Source of the DNA: Garcia nutans
Taxonomy: Eukaryota > Streptophyta > Magnoliopsida > Malpighiales > Euphorbiaceae
Assembly (NCBI GenBank): GCA_947685225.1
Contig: CANTUV010000015.1
Location: forward strand, 7,440,001 to 7,504,000
Length of the DNA stretch: 64,000 nt
Reading direction: 5' to 3'
Part shown: one piece after another, positions 22,153 through 33,615 of the stretch
Numbering within the stretch: the first letter of the stretch is position 1
Layout of the letters: the number at the start of each line of letters is the position of its first letter
Notes under the pieces: generated by a model
Database searches by the model: none
Told to the model about the DNA's origin: nothing
The model's input: only the letters and a program-made list of their open reading frames with translations
Made by a program: the position numbers and the translations under genes

Positions 22153-22615
22153 TGTAAACCCATGATTTTAGCTCTAAGCTAGTCCAATCCTAAGTAAAGA
22201 AAGCCCAAGTCATGATCAGTCTATTCTTAATAAGCTTGAACCTACTTTAAGCTTTTGGTTAGATTAGTCCATTTTTATAAGGCCTAAAATAAGTCTGGTT
22301 TAATTTTTAAAAGTCTTGAAACAATTCAATTTGAGTTTGAAAAAAATTTGGTTTGATATGGATCATGCCATATCTAATTAGGCATGTCCAATTCGATATG
22401 GATGGTCCATATCAAATTAGAATTAGTCTAATTCGACCATGTCCACATTGATTTAGGTTGATCCTAATTTGATATGGAAGCTCATATAGAATTAGTTCAA
22501 TTCTAATTCGATATGGAGCTTGTCTAATTCCAATTAGCTTTGTTGATATGGACTTTTGACCATATCAGATTAAACTTGTTTTAGTCCGATATGGTCATGA
22601 TTTCCCATGAATTCA
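22153..22615 (+). mobile_element. Tat-like LTR fragment, copy C
   Basis: Starts tgtaaaccc after the polypurine tract cagggacaaac and carries the TATCGAATT inverted motif array at 22,360-22,590. It is truncated before its TATA box. Confidence 0.6.
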
Positions 22616-23149
22616 AAAAAATTTAAATGGTAAGTATGCAAAAGTTGAGAATGACCCAGCACCCCTATAATGCCCGATTCATTGGAACCGACCTCCTTTT
22701 TAAGTCTATATATTATTAAATTCTTAAATATTATAAAATCATCCATACTATATGCAATTATCAAAATAAATAATCATTGTATTAAAATCAAAACAAGTTC
22801 AAACAAACCAATAAATGGGAACCCATACTAGATGGAAACATGCCCTTACAACCATGTCCAATTTTCAAAACAAAACAAAATAGGACTCCCACCATTTCGT
22901 GGAAACATGTCCTTTATATTAATAAAAAACTTGAAAAAATTTAAATTACATGGAACTTTGACTAATGAGGTACTCACATAGTGGAAACATATCTCGTACA
23001 TTTATTAGACTAAGATAAACCAATAAAAAACATTCAATCATCCATCATAAATAAAAAGTAAACCATCCGTCATAAAAAAAATAAAATAAACTATCCATCA
23101 TGAATAATAAATCACATAATCAATCTAGGTTTTAATGTCACATTGAAAT

Positions 23150-23400
23150 AATAGATGTATAAAGCTAGGGTTTTAATTCATGAATTAGGGTTTTAGGAAA
23201 ATATGACTAGGGTTTAGGGTTTTAGAAAAACATAATTAGGGTTTTAAGGTTTCAGAAAATAATATTAGGGTTTTACGATTTTAGAAAATGATATTAGAAT
23301 TTTAAATATTTAAAAACTAGGGTTTTTATTAAATTAAGGTTTAGAAAATAATATTAGGTTTTAGGTTTTTGAAAGCAGGATTGGGGTATTAGAGAAAATA
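23150..23400. repeat. telo-box-like motif cluster in LTR D
   Basis: Six or more tagggttt motifs in irregular spacing, equivalent to 950-1,330. Confidence 0.65.
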
Positions 23401-24044
23401 GCTACTGTGATTATATTAATAGACTTTAGGCTACTAGAATATTGACTTATAATAAATAATTGCATAGTACATGCTTTTTATGGATGGTTACTAGATGAAG
23501 CAAATTCAAATACATGGCCTACTATGAATTATAAAGACAACAACCACTGATCATGCTTAAAATAAAACTGATATGAATCAAAACTAATGGATATAACCTA
23601 CTGGAACTAATTCAGAAAAAGAATAAATGTATTCAATATTTAAAACCATCATCAAATCATCTTATGTTGAACTAAAATGAATTAAATTTAGAATGTACTT
23701 TCATTTGTTGGCTCCACCAAAATTAACCATTAAAAAAACTTTTGCTTGCAACGATTTAGAACTCTGGCTGAGCAAAACAAAGACAGTATGCTACTGCCTT
23801 TATGTGGCGTATTATTTCTGGTTTGAGAATACATTGTGTGTTAATGATTGTTGCTTCTCCCTAGTGAGTGGTGCTAGGGTTTTTCTAATTGTTTCTTGTT
23901 CCTGTTTGGTTCCTCATCTTAATCCTATATTTATAGGAAAATATCTTCAGTTAAACTCTAGTAACCGAGTCTTATCTTCCTATATAAGCACGACTCCCTT
24001 ATGAAGCATATCGAAATAAAACCTTTTAAATTCGAGGGAAACCA

Positions 24045-24270
24045 TGACCATATCGGACTAAAACAAATTTTATCCAAAATGGTCAAAAGTCTATATCGAA
24101 TTGGCAATTCTAATTCGATATGGACAAGTTACATATTGAATTAGAATTGTTCTAATTTGATATAGGCTTTCATCTCAAATAAGGATCAACCTAATTCGAT
24201 ATGGATATGGTCCATATTGAATTGGACATGCGAATTGGACATGCCTAATTCAATATGGCATGATCCATAT
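24045..24270. repeat. inverted TATCGAATTAG motif array in LTR D
   Basis: Six to eight alternating copies of the motif seen at 2,030, 3,990 and 22,360. Confidence 0.75.
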
Positions 24271-24436
24271 CGAACCAAATTTACTTCAAACTCAAATTGG
24301 ACTATTTCAGGGGTTTTAAAAACTAAACCAGACTTTTTTTAGGCCTTATAGAATTGGACCAATCTAATCAAAAGCTTATTAAGAATGGATCGATCATGAC
24401 CTAGGCCTAGCTTAGGGCCAAAATTAAGGGTCTGCT

Positions 24437-25200
24437 ATTTGCCCTCTTCTTAAACAATCTTGAATTTATTTAGAGAGTGAAAAGCAGCATGACTTTGAGC
24501 TGATTTTGGACAAGAATGGGTTCTTGACTCAGGGATTGATAGATTTAGGCTCTGAACCCGAGGCTGGTTTGGGCTCTAGACTAAAAAATGATTCGGTTGA
24601 GTTCTAGACCTGAGATTTGTTTGGGTTCTAGGCCTAAGACTAGATTATGTTTTGGGCTTGAGATTGGATTGGGTTATGGACCCGAGACTGTATTTGATTT
24701 GGGTTCTGAACCCAAAACTAGATTGGTTGGGTACTTGGACCCAAGACTGAATTTGGGTTTTGAACCTGATGATATGATTGGATGGGTTTGGGTTCTGGAA
24801 TTGAGACTGGTTTGGGTTCTGGACTTCAGATATGATTGGTTGGTTTGGGTTTTAGACCCAAGATTGGTTTGGATTCTGAACTCAAGACTGGATTTGGGCT
24901 CTGGCTCGAGGTTAGTTGGGTTCTGAACTTGAAATTAGTTTGGGTTCTGGACTCGAGACACCTGTAAAAAATTATTTGTAGTCGGTAAAGAATTTTGTAA
25001 AAAATTTGGCTTTTTGCTATATATGGATACCTATGTAGTCTTACCCTCTATGTGGAAAAAATATTTATGAGTATAAAAAATATTTTTAGACAAGTAAAAA
25101 TATAAACCTACAATAAATATCTATTTGTGAGCAGAGATTTTTGCCTCCACTCATGGTGGAATGATTTTTAGACACATAAAAATATAGGCCTATAATAAAC
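24437..25200. repeat. internal 3' region next to LTR D with 24-bp minisatellite
   Basis: A gggttctggacccgag array fills 24,500-24,965, then the cacctgtaaaaaatt block and about 150 bp like 5,365-5,500. The PMD promoter that should follow is absent: the sequence switches to LTR E at about 25,200, consistent with element II having inserted here. Confidence 0.65.
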
Positions 25201-26824
25201 TGTTTAGGCTCAGGGCCTTAGTGAACTTGGGCCTAATCCTAGAGAAAATAGATTCGCCACTTGGACGTGCTGGGAAAATAAAAAAGGGTTGATGACTCGA
25301 TTCTTAAGAAATCCCTAACCCCCTAATGGGTTCGAAAAGTTGGGTACATGTGGGGAAGGTGAGAAATGGCCAAGCACCCCCACAAAGTCCGATTCATTAG
25401 AACCGACCTCCTTTTCAGGTCTCAATATTATAAAATTCTTAATTAATACAATATTATCCATACTATATGCAATAATTAAAATAAATACTTTATTAAAAAT
25501 CATGGCAATGTCTAAACAAAACAAACAAATGGACACCCATCCAAGGATGAAAACATGTCCTTACATCGTCCAATGTCTAAAAATAAATAGGACACCCACC
25601 AAAAGGTAGAAACGTGTCCTTTATATTAATCCCAAAGCTAGAACATAAATTAAATTACATGATGCTTAACACATGAGTTACCCAAAATATGGAAACATAC
25701 CTCTTACAATGTTTTGAAACCAAAGCAAATCAATAAAAATAACCAACCAAATGAATAACTCGAAGACATAAATTGAAGATATGAATAACTCATTAATCAA
25801 ACTATATAATAAATACTCACTTAATAATGAAACAAATAAAGATACAAATTTAGGTTTATGTATTAACTTAGGGTTTCTTAAATAACATTTAGGGTTTTGA
25901 AATTTATATCTAAAAGCTAGAGTTTTGTAATCTTAAAGAACTAATATTATTGTTAGGTTTATTTTTTTAGAAGAATTATACTATTGTGTGATTAAAATTA
26001 GAATTTAGGATTTAAGTAAATAAGGTACAAACCTATGAAAATAAGATTAAAACTTAAATATTTGAAAAGAATAAGCTACTGTGATGATTTTGGAAAATTT
26101 ATTAGGGTTTTAAAATAGATTAAGGTTTGAATTGAACTAAGGTTTGGATTTCTAAGAAAACTAACACTGTCATATTTATTTTTGAAAGAAGAGGCTACTG
26201 TGAAGGTTTTGAAAATTTGATTTAATTAGGGTTTTATAATTTTAAGTGGTTTATGGTTTTGATTAACAAAACAATTAAGCTACTGTAAAAATTAAAATAA
26301 TAAAATAGCTACTGTATAAACTTTTTTTTTTAATAAAAACTAATTAATGGCTACTGTGTTCTTTAAAAGAAATAAACAACCTTGTCTGTTGATGTTCATA
26401 GTTATGGGATTGTTATATGAGTTTTGAGAGTTATAATTCATCAATTTTAATTGATCAATGATTAATGGATGAAGATGGTTTTTGATAAATAAAATTAGAT
26501 ATAAATAACTATGTTTGAAGGCTCCACCAAAATTATTGAATAAAAATTTAGGATGAGCTAACACCAAGACAGTCACTGCTTGCTTGCTTGCTACCTTAAT
26601 CTTCTCACTAAAAATTGCTATAGTTTTTGAGTTTTTAGCTTTTGACGAAAAATAACTCTAAAAGCTCCAAAAGTCCATCTCCAAAAGTCCCAAGGTCCCC
26701 CTGTAATTGTTTTAATGTGGTATTATAAGAAAAAAATAAAAAAAACCTAATACTAATTGGTTAAGGAAATAAAATTGTTTAGGAAATAAAACTTTAAAAC
26801 CAAGTAAAAGAAGGTTTTGGCAAA

Positions 26825-26925
26825 ATCGACAGTGCGCGCGAATAGGCTTGCGGGTTGCAAGGCTCTTGGGCCAGCCCCAGTTGGCCGCCACCGCGTGGCG
26901 CGCACCGATTCGACAGTCCGACTTT
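26825..26925. other. GC-rich island in LTR E
   Basis: About 100 bp of GC-rich sequence with several CpGs (gcgcgcg, ccgcgtggcgcgc), bounded on both sides by cgacagt. Surrounding DNA is strongly AT-rich. It occupies the U3 position where related LTRs hold the TATCGAATT array. Confidence 0.7.
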
Positions 26926-26934
26926 TATTTTCTA

Positions 26935-27180
26935 TTCTTTAACATTTTTATATGAATATATTTTTATTTTTTTATTTTTACTATTAAAAATATTATATTT
27001 AAAATATTTATAATTAATTACATTATTATTAAAATAATAAAATAAATAATAAATAATAAATGTTATTTTATTATAATAAATAGAATATTGAAAAAGCAAA
27101 TAATAAATATTATTAAACTAAAATAAATATTATATAATTAAAATAAATATTAAATATTAAAATACTATAAAAATTATTTG
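26935..27180. repeat. AT-only tract in LTR E
   Basis: About 240 bp made almost only of A and T (aataaataataaat, ttattttt). No other content. Confidence 0.8.
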
Positions 27181-27232
27181 GAACTGTTTTAAAATGTTTG
27201 GACTGAACTTGGTCAAAAATTAAGGGTCTACA

Positions 27233-27658
27233 GTTTGCTCTCTGCTTGAACGATCTAAGACTGTAGCAAAAGAAAGTGAAAAGCAATATGATTTTTTATT
27301 GGGTTTTAGAGTTAAATTGGACTTTGTACCCGAGGTTGGTTTGAATTTTGAAAAAAGATAATTTAGATTCTAGACCTAAAAATAATTTGGGTTCTGGACC
27401 CGAGGCTAGTTTGAATTTTGAAAAAAAAATAATTTGGTTCTGGACCCGAGGTTGGTTTAAGTCTTGAACAAAAAATAATTTGGGTTTTATAACTGAGGTG
27501 AGTTCTGACTCAAAAAATAATTTGGATTCTAGACCCGGAGTGAATTCTGGACTTGAAAATAATTTGGGCTCTGGACCCGAGGCGAGTTCTGGACTCAAAA
27601 ATAATTTGGGCTCTAAATCCGAGGTGAGTTCTGGACTAAAAAATCATTTAGGTTAAAG
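27233..27658. repeat. polypurine tract (minus) and 24-bp-type minisatellite of element II
   Basis: Pyrimidine run gtttgctctctgc at 27,233-27,245, then degenerate gggttctggacccgagg units to about 27,640. The Athila-like element inserts at its end. Confidence 0.65.
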
Positions 27659-29425
27659 TGCAGGTTTTAGGTTGAAGTGCAAAAACTCCCTTGGATGGAT
27701 CAGAACAATGATGGAGGAGCATGAATCAAGCAAGACACAGCCAAGTCAAAGCAAGCTTGGCCGTGTCACTCACTAAGGCAAAGAAAAATAAGAGACACAG
27801 CCAAGTCAAGTTGGCTTGGCCATGTCCCTCAAAGAAATTAAAGCAGAGACTGACACAGGCATGAGACACGGCCAAAGCACTGGCCGTGTCTCACCTAAAG
27901 AGCAAAACCAAAGAAAGAAGGCAGAAGGAGACACTGGCAAGAGACATGGCCAAGCCATTGGCTGTGTCACATGACACGGCCAGGAGCTTGGCCGTGTCAC
28001 CTCTTGAGAAGAAGGAAAGAATGAAAGGCAGCCATGGACATGGCCAGCAAGCTTGGTCGTGTCCTAAGAAAAGTGAGAAACACTCATGGCTTGGCCGTGT
28101 CACCCTTAAGATGTTTGAATTATTTGCATGAATTGAGGGACAAAATGGGGGACAAAGACCTTGCTTTTGCCAAAAGAAATATTAAAATAAGAAAAGGTTG
28201 CCTAATTTCATGAAAGAAATATTAAACAAAGAAAAAATGGGGAGACAAAGGTGAGTGTGGTGAGTTGGCAAGCACTCTTGGTGTTTTGAAAGAATTAAAA
28301 AGGAGAGGAAGGGAGAAAGAGGGCACAAGTTGGAGAGGGTGACACTCTCCAATTCCATTCTATTCTTCTCCTTCTTGGAGAAGAAGACACCATTCTCTTC
28401 CTCATCCTCCATTTCCATCTTCTCCATCTTCCATAGACAAAACTTCAACTTGGTTCTTTGGGATAAATTGGGTTAACAAGCTCTTGAAGATTGGTGTTTG
28501 AAGAACGCTTTATTGAAGGTTTGGTGACTTGAGAAAGCTCCATTCCATGTTTTAAAGCTAGAATCATCAATTGAAGAGGGCTTGAATTCTTCATCAACAT
28601 CAAAGTGGAGCTAGGAGGAAGATAAGTAGTCTAACTCTTGGCATCTACAAGGGGTTTTTCTATTCTCTCTTTTAATTCATTTCTATATTGTTGTTGTTTA
28701 TTAAGAGAATTAATATTTCAATGGATAATTGTGATTTGATCTATATTAAGATGAATGTTTATTTTAAATTGTTGATGTTGAGCTAATTTACTCATGCCTA
28801 GGGTTTGTATTAGATTTGATCGAATGCCTTGATTTGATATTTCCATTAATATACCTTGTTATGGTTAATTGTATTGGATTAAATGTTAGGTTGATAGATT
28901 AGCTACCTATTAATCTTTTAATATTGGATGACGGACTGAGAGGTGAAATTCAATATCGAAACTATATAATCAACCACCCTATGAATGAATTAGAAATATA
29001 AGTTCTAGGGTTTTATTAATTTGAAAATGTAAAATAATTGGTTATTGTTAATTCATTAATGTGAAAACTAATGAATTGGTAATTGACTAATTAAATTCAA
29101 GAAACAAATTAATTTACAAGGTTATATTAATAGATAATTTGAGAATTAAGCTTTGATTAAGTTGACCCACAACCCTAGGCACCATTCCAAGAACTAAACC
29201 AATTCTAAGCACACCATTAATTATTCACTTGCTATTTTACTTTTGTTATAATTTCAACAATATTGCAATCATCACACACTTGTTCATTTAAATTTAATTG
29301 CTTTAATCAAATTATTATGAATAACACCTTCCTTGTGAGATGACCTTGAGGCGATCATCATTGCTGCAATAGCCTCGTATACTTGTAAGTGTCGCTTTGT
29401 AGTAGTACTTAATTCGAGGGCAACA
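27659..29425 (+). repeat. 5' LTR of the Athila-like element
   Basis: About 1,767 bp from tgcaggtttt to caaca, set by the repeat at 32,467 and by the primer site. The U3 part holds a palindromic GACACGGCC array (27,735-28,105). The exact left end is uncertain because no clear polypurine tract precedes the matching point at 32,467. Confidence 0.75.
27735..28105. repeat. palindromic GACACGGCC/GGCCGTGTC array in Athila-like LTR
   Basis: Six or more pairs of gacacggcc-type and ggccgtgtc-type half sites, several decayed at the CpG to catggcc or cagcc. The same array appears, with extra units, in the 3' LTR. Confidence 0.75.
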
Positions 29426-29431
29426 AGTTTT

Positions 29432-29449
29432 TGGCGCCGCTGCTGGGGA
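29432..29449 (+). promoter_or_regulatory. primer-binding site, Asp-tRNA type
   Basis: tggcgccgctgctgggga matches the Athila-group primer site form tggcgccgttgccgggga with two changes. It lies six bases after the LTR end. Confidence 0.8.
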
Positions 29450-29585
29450 AGGCTTTTAAGTAGTAATAGTTTGATTTTTTTAATTTAATTATTTGTTTGT
29501 TTTCTTTAAATTGCTAAGTATTTTTTTTGTAAAGTTGTAGTTTTCAAGGCACGGGGGAGTTTATGATGGGAATACTAATTCTGAC

Positions 29586-30695
29586 ATGGCATGGAAATTA
29601 GCAGAATTAATGAATCAACTTACGATGCTAAATGCAAGAGGAAAAACACCTATCCCTACTCGTGAAGTATGTCCAGCAAGTGGCATTGCAGGACATAGTG
29701 CAAACATGTATTCATTTGGTTTTGAACAATACCAAGAGAGGCAAGCAGAAGAATATGCCTTTGAAAGTTTTCAGCCAAGGGGTAAAAATGACCCATATTC
29801 CTATCCTTATAATTCAAGTTGGAGAAACTACCCAACTTTTTCTTGGAAAAATCAACATTAAATTTCACCTCAATAATTTTTTCAACCTTACCAAAGAAGT
29901 TCTTACTCTCAAGAACAATACTCAAATCAAGATCACCTTAAGAAACCCACATTGGAAGATAGTTTGAATGCCTTTATTCAAATTAGCACACAAAATCAAG
30001 ATCAACTTAAGGAACCCACTTTGGAAGATAATTTGAATGCCTTTATTCAAATTAGTGCATAAAATCAAGATCAATTCGAGAAACCCACAGTGGAAGATAA
30101 TTTGAATGCTTTTCTTCAAATTAGCACACAAAATCAGGAAGGGAGCAATAAGAGGTTTGATTCTCTAGAGGAATCATTGAACAAGGTGAAAACTCAAGTT
30201 GGGTAGTTGGCAAATCAACTCCAAACACACCAAAAAGTAGAATCTCCTAGCCAATTAGAGCAGGTCAATGCAATCACAATTATGAGGAGTGAATAGGTGA
30301 TATATAAAAAATTTTGTGATTCCTTTGATGCAGGTACTAATCAAGAAGAAAATGGCAAGGAGATACAACCCAACATAGAGGAGCCAAGTCAATTAAAGGA
30401 AGAGGAGAATTTGGAAGCATCAACTTCAATAAAATTGCATGAACCTCCAAATCCTTATATGCCATCAATTCCATTCCCAAGTAGATTGAAGGATGAGAAG
30501 CAATGTATACAACTTTCTGAACTCTACGACATGCCCTCCAAGGAAGTTAGTGAAGATAGTGAAGATGAGCTTAAGATGGCCATGACCTTGGAAGTAGGGC
30601 CTAAAATTTTTAATTCAAAAATTGAGGAGAGTAAATTAATCTTAAATGCTGAGGTTGTTGAGAGGGCACTTCAGAATTCTAAAGAGGATGAGAAT
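29586..30695 (+). pseudogene. Athila-like gag (and start of protease linker)
   Basis: Plus-strand frames carry a decayed CCHC knuckle (CPASGIAGHSANM, with the second and last Cys lost), then the Athila-type block YNSSWRNYPTFSW at about 29,830. Three 24-codon tandem repeats (29,930-30,135) follow, then a segment with NAITIMRSE and PSIPFPSRL (about 30,270-30,490), which in this group marks the gag-to-protease transition. A stop after RSE (30,294) and frame changes near 29,860 break it. Protease itself is not visible. Confidence 0.7.
29930..30135 (+). repeat. three tandem 72-bp repeats in Athila-like gag
   Basis: Each unit encodes a 24-residue block around LEDNLNAFIQIS and is a multiple of three, so the frame is kept. 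The second unit contains a TAA. Confidence 0.75.
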
Positions 30696-31075
30696 TAGAT
30701 TCAACCAAACTTGGTTGAACTTAAAAAGACCCCAAAATTTTTGAAATATGTTTTGGATGGGGAGAACAGTATGCAACCAATGATCATCTCTTCCACTCTC
30801 GGTGGTGAGGTAGAGCAAAAAATGAATATAACCATGTTGTAGACTAAAAATGGTTTTTACCAAGTTCCTATAGCATTGGAAGATCACCCCAAGACAGCCT
30901 TCACATTTTTTGTTTGGTTACTTGCTCTTCCAAGGACGCTATTTCGGCTTTGCAATACACTGGGTACCTTTTGGAGTTGCATTCTATTCATCTTCTCACA
31001 AATGGGCGACAATTGCATTATGGATGGAAGGAGCACTTCATATCGCATATGGGAATGATGGAAATTAGGTTTCAT
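30696..31075 (+). pseudogene. Athila-like RT scrap
   Basis: A short segment with PKFLKYVLDGE (about 30,730) and GFYQVPIALEDHPKTAFTF (about 30,853-30,910) matches two separate parts of the RT region, the pre-RT block and the GYxQIxIxxEDxxKTxFT motif. Sequence that should lie between them is missing, so pol carries an internal deletion. No catalytic YxDD is present. Confidence 0.65.
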
Positions 31076-32466
31076 CTAAACTCTCTCTTTTAATTTATAC
31101 ATGCTCACATTGGGGACAATGTGAATCTTTAAGTGTAGGGTGCAGTTTGTGTTTTTACTTTTAATTTATCTTTGTTTAAGTATAGTAAATGTTTTTCTTT
31201 GAATAAATGAATTTTGAAAAGTTTAATTGTTATAAAATTGTTGATAGATGACCTTTGAATTTTTGAAGCATGACTTTGAGAATTGATTAGAATTGGTACT
31301 TATTGTCAATTTTGATGGTTATTCTTTGCATTGTCTTTAAACTAGTGAGGCATTGAGCCATCAACTTATTATTCTTTTTGTGTGTAAACATCTTTGATTG
31401 ATGAATTACTAGAACTTGCTTTGACATGCATTTTGAGACTACATAAAAATTTCAATTAGGCATCAATATGATTAAGGCAATTTAGGTGAACCCATTTTGG
31501 CTTAAAAAGACCAACCTTACATTCAACCTTAGTTCGCCAACTTTGAACTTATTTCATTTTTCCTTTTCTTTCTTTTTCACAACACCATTAGCTTGAACCA
31601 TGTCGTTTTAACTATTACCCGTTCATTAGGTCAAGAGCATTTTAAGAGCATTAATGATGGAGTGTTGTGTTGAATAAAGTATGGGGTTAAATTCAGTGGG
31701 TTTAAAATTACAAATTATTGTATTCTTTAGTTGGAAACCCTATTTTATAGTAAAAAATTGAAAAATTAAAAAAATATATAAAAAACAAATGAAATGATGA
31801 AAAATAAAATAATAGAAGTTGTTGTTCTTGTTGGAAATGAGTTTGGGAATTATCCTTGCAAATAAAACAAGTGGAGTTCCTTAAAAGCACTTAAATGCTT
31901 AGTACTAAGTGATTGGGAGGAATTTTGGGATTGTCTATCGTACTACGTTTCTTACTTCACCCTTGAAGTGCTCTTGATCTAAATGAATAAACTCACTCTC
32001 CCAAATGTCATACCTTTCCCTTATCCCCGTTACAACCAAATGAAAGACCTTATGATTGATGCTTGATTGTAATTAGGTGGTGGAGATTTGATTGATAAGA
32101 AAGCCTATGGCGATAATCTTTCATTGATTGTTATGAGTGTAAACACCACCATAATCAAACACTTTTAAGAGTTGATGAGGGAGTGACAACATTGGTTATG
32201 CATGGAAAGCCACTAACCATAATCAATTTTGTTTGATTTAATATTGATTGCAGATTTAGGGAAAGGGAAGTCTTGATACATCCTTATAACTCTTGAACTT
32301 AACTAAATTTTTCTTGTTTAGTTTGTTTTGATTTTAACCTTGCTTGGGGACAAGCAAGGAATTAAGTGTGGGGTATTTGTTTAGATCATTTATGATTGTA
32401 TTTTTAAAGTAATATTATTTTTTTAGTTAATTTTTCATTTGATTTGTGTTTAAAGTTTGTTTGAAG
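31076..32466 (+). other. 3' non-coding region of the Athila-like element
   Basis: No reading frame of note. Two similar blocks, ttggggacaatgtgaatc (31,112) and ttggggacaagcaagg (32,344), each followed by aagtgtgggg-type purine-rich sequence, resemble the region before the 3' LTR in Athila-group elements and may be a duplicated polypurine region. Confidence 0.5.
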
Positions 32467-33044
32467 TGTTGGTTTTAGGTTGAAGTGCAAAAACTCCCTT
32501 GGATGGATCAAAACAATGATGGAAGAGCATGAATCAAGGAAGACACAGCCAATTCAAAGCAAGCTTGGTCGTGTCACTCACTAAGGCAAGGAGCAAGCAA
32601 GAGACACAACCAAGTCAAGTTGGCTTGGCCGTGTACCTCAAAGAAATTAAAGCAGAGACTGACACGGGCATGAGACATGGCCAAGGCACTGGTCGTGTCT
32701 CATCTAAAGAGCAAACCAAAGAAAGAAAAAAAAGAAGACAGAAGGAGACACTGGCAAGAGACATGGCCAAGCCACTAGCCGTGTCACATGACACGGCCAG
32801 GAGCTTGGTCGTGTCACCTCTTAGGAAGAAAGAAAAGAAAGAAGGCATAAGGAGACACTGGTAAGAGACATGGCCAAGCCACTGGCCGTGTTACATGACA
32901 TGACCAGGAGCTTGGTCGTGTCACCTCCTAGGAAGAAAGTAAAGAAAGAAGACAGAAGGAGACATTGGCAAGAGACATGGCCAAGCCACTGGCCGTGTCA
33001 CCTCTTGAGAAGAAGGAAAGAATGAAAGGCAGCCATGGACACGG
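32467..33044 (+). repeat. 3' LTR of the Athila-like element, truncated
   Basis: Matches the first about 380 bp of the 5' LTR, plus two extra tandem units of about 90-115 bp (aagaaagaaggca...gtgtcacctc type). It ends abruptly at gccatggacacgg; the remaining about 1.4 kb is missing, and PMD intron-like sequence follows. Confidence 0.75.
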
Positions 33045-33389
33045 TGCTTCCTCATTTTATGTTATTTTATTTTAATTTTATTAGTATTTTTATTATTATC
33101 ATTATTATTTTTTATTATTTTTATTTTTATTTTTAGCTATAATTGAGTTATTAATAATATATTATTAATTAAGATGAAAGAAATTAGTTTTTTTATTTAT
33201 TATTTTTTATTCAAAAATAAATTAACTGATGGACTATTAATAAAAATAAATTTAAATAGAAAATAATGAGTAATATTAAGCTATGAGATAGTAATATTAG
33301 TGAGATGATATACTTACCTCATGTTGGCCTACCTGGTTCGGTGTTAGCATGATCGCTGTATTGTCCGGGGCGGAGGGCGTGTCCATACA
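33045..33389 (+). other. intron-like AT-rich flank of PMD copy 2
   Basis: A long T/A tract (attattatt and tttttattttt runs at 33,055-33,160) then sequence matching 6,530-6,650 upstream of the PMD frame, including gatatacttacct. No gene. Confidence 0.5.
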
Positions 33390-33615
33390 GCTCGCTAATG
33401 GTATGACGTAGCACCTTCTCGAGTAAAATGGATCGTTCGAGAGTGTGGTTTTAAAAGCTTTATTTTGTAATTGCCATCTGAGGAGCATCCGATAGATAGG
33501 AGTGTAGTTCAAGCATTATCGAAGTGGTGAATGGACACGACCCATACTTTTCACCTACCTATGGGAAAGATAACTATTGGCCCAGATGATGTTACAGCCA
33601 TAATTGGTATCCGGT
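33390..33615 (+). pseudogene. PMD gene copy 2, 5' exon part
   Basis: Encodes ECGFKSFIL, LPSEEHPIDRSVVQALSKW, then MDTTHTFHLPMGKITIGPDD and TAIIGIR, colinear with copy 1 at 6,659-6,830. Two in-frame stops are seen: TAA in place of the Gln codon of copy 1, and a TGA directly before MDTTHTFHLP that copy 1 shares. The exon is cut after its Arg codon by the CRM-like LTR at 33,616; coding continues at 40,822. See the entry at 40,822-42,500 for the rest. Confidence 0.75.

Larger units (their letters stand above)
20137..22615 (+). mobile_element. inverted fragment of a Tat-like element (3' end, element sense plus)
   Basis: Reverse complement of the 3,985-6,730 region. From left to right it holds the first about 25 codons of a PMD gene (minus, about 20,137-20,340), the PMD intron, leader and minus-strand TATA box (21,141-21,150), an inverted 24-bp minisatellite (21,510-22,085), a polypurine tract (22,139-22,152) and an LTR start (tgtaaaccc, 22,153). 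The LTR is cut at about 22,615, where plus-sense LTR D begins. Homology to the left arm stops abruptly at a gggataccaaat block. It stems from a second copy or an inversion. Confidence 0.7.
22616..24436 (-). mobile_element. Tat-like LTR, copy D
   Basis: The best preserved LTR of the family apart from its left end. It has a ccgattcattggaaccgacc block (22,670), a telo-box-like cluster (23,150-23,400), the ggctccacc block (23,712), a minus-strand TATA box (23,927-23,936), the inverted motif array (24,045-24,270) and a worn gggtctgct terminus next to a pyrimidine run. Its sense is minus. It may be the displaced 5' LTR of element I or part of another copy. Confidence 0.6.
25201..27232 (-). mobile_element. 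Tat-like LTR, copy E (3' LTR of element II)
   Basis: The left end is placed at tgtttaggct; the right end gggtctaca at 27,224-27,232 is well marked by the adjacent pyrimidine run. It shares the ccgattcattagaaccgacc block, telo-box-like motifs and a ggctccacc block (26,520) with LTR D. It lacks the TATCGAATT array and instead has a GC-rich island and an AT-only tract, so it is a diverged subfamily. About 2.0 kb. Confidence 0.55.
27659..33044 (+). mobile_element. Athila-like Ty3/gypsy element, internally deleted, 3' LTR truncated
   Basis: Plus-strand element with a 5' LTR (27,659-29,425), an Asp-tRNA-type primer site (29,432-29,449), a decayed gag, a scrap of RT and a partial 3' LTR (32,467-33,044). 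The internal region is only about 3 kb, far below the usual size for the group, so most of pol is gone. It sits in the promoter/intron zone of the PMD gene of element II, replacing the leader seen at 5,361-6,590. No right target duplication can be read because the 3' LTR is truncated. Confidence 0.8.

Noticed and set aside
3985..22615. A giant MULE or foldback transposon with long terminal inverted repeats
   Set aside because: The arms hold LTR, polypurine tract and partial PMD sequence; no terminal motif or target duplication was found at the outer ends. I kept the inverted repeat as a finding instead.
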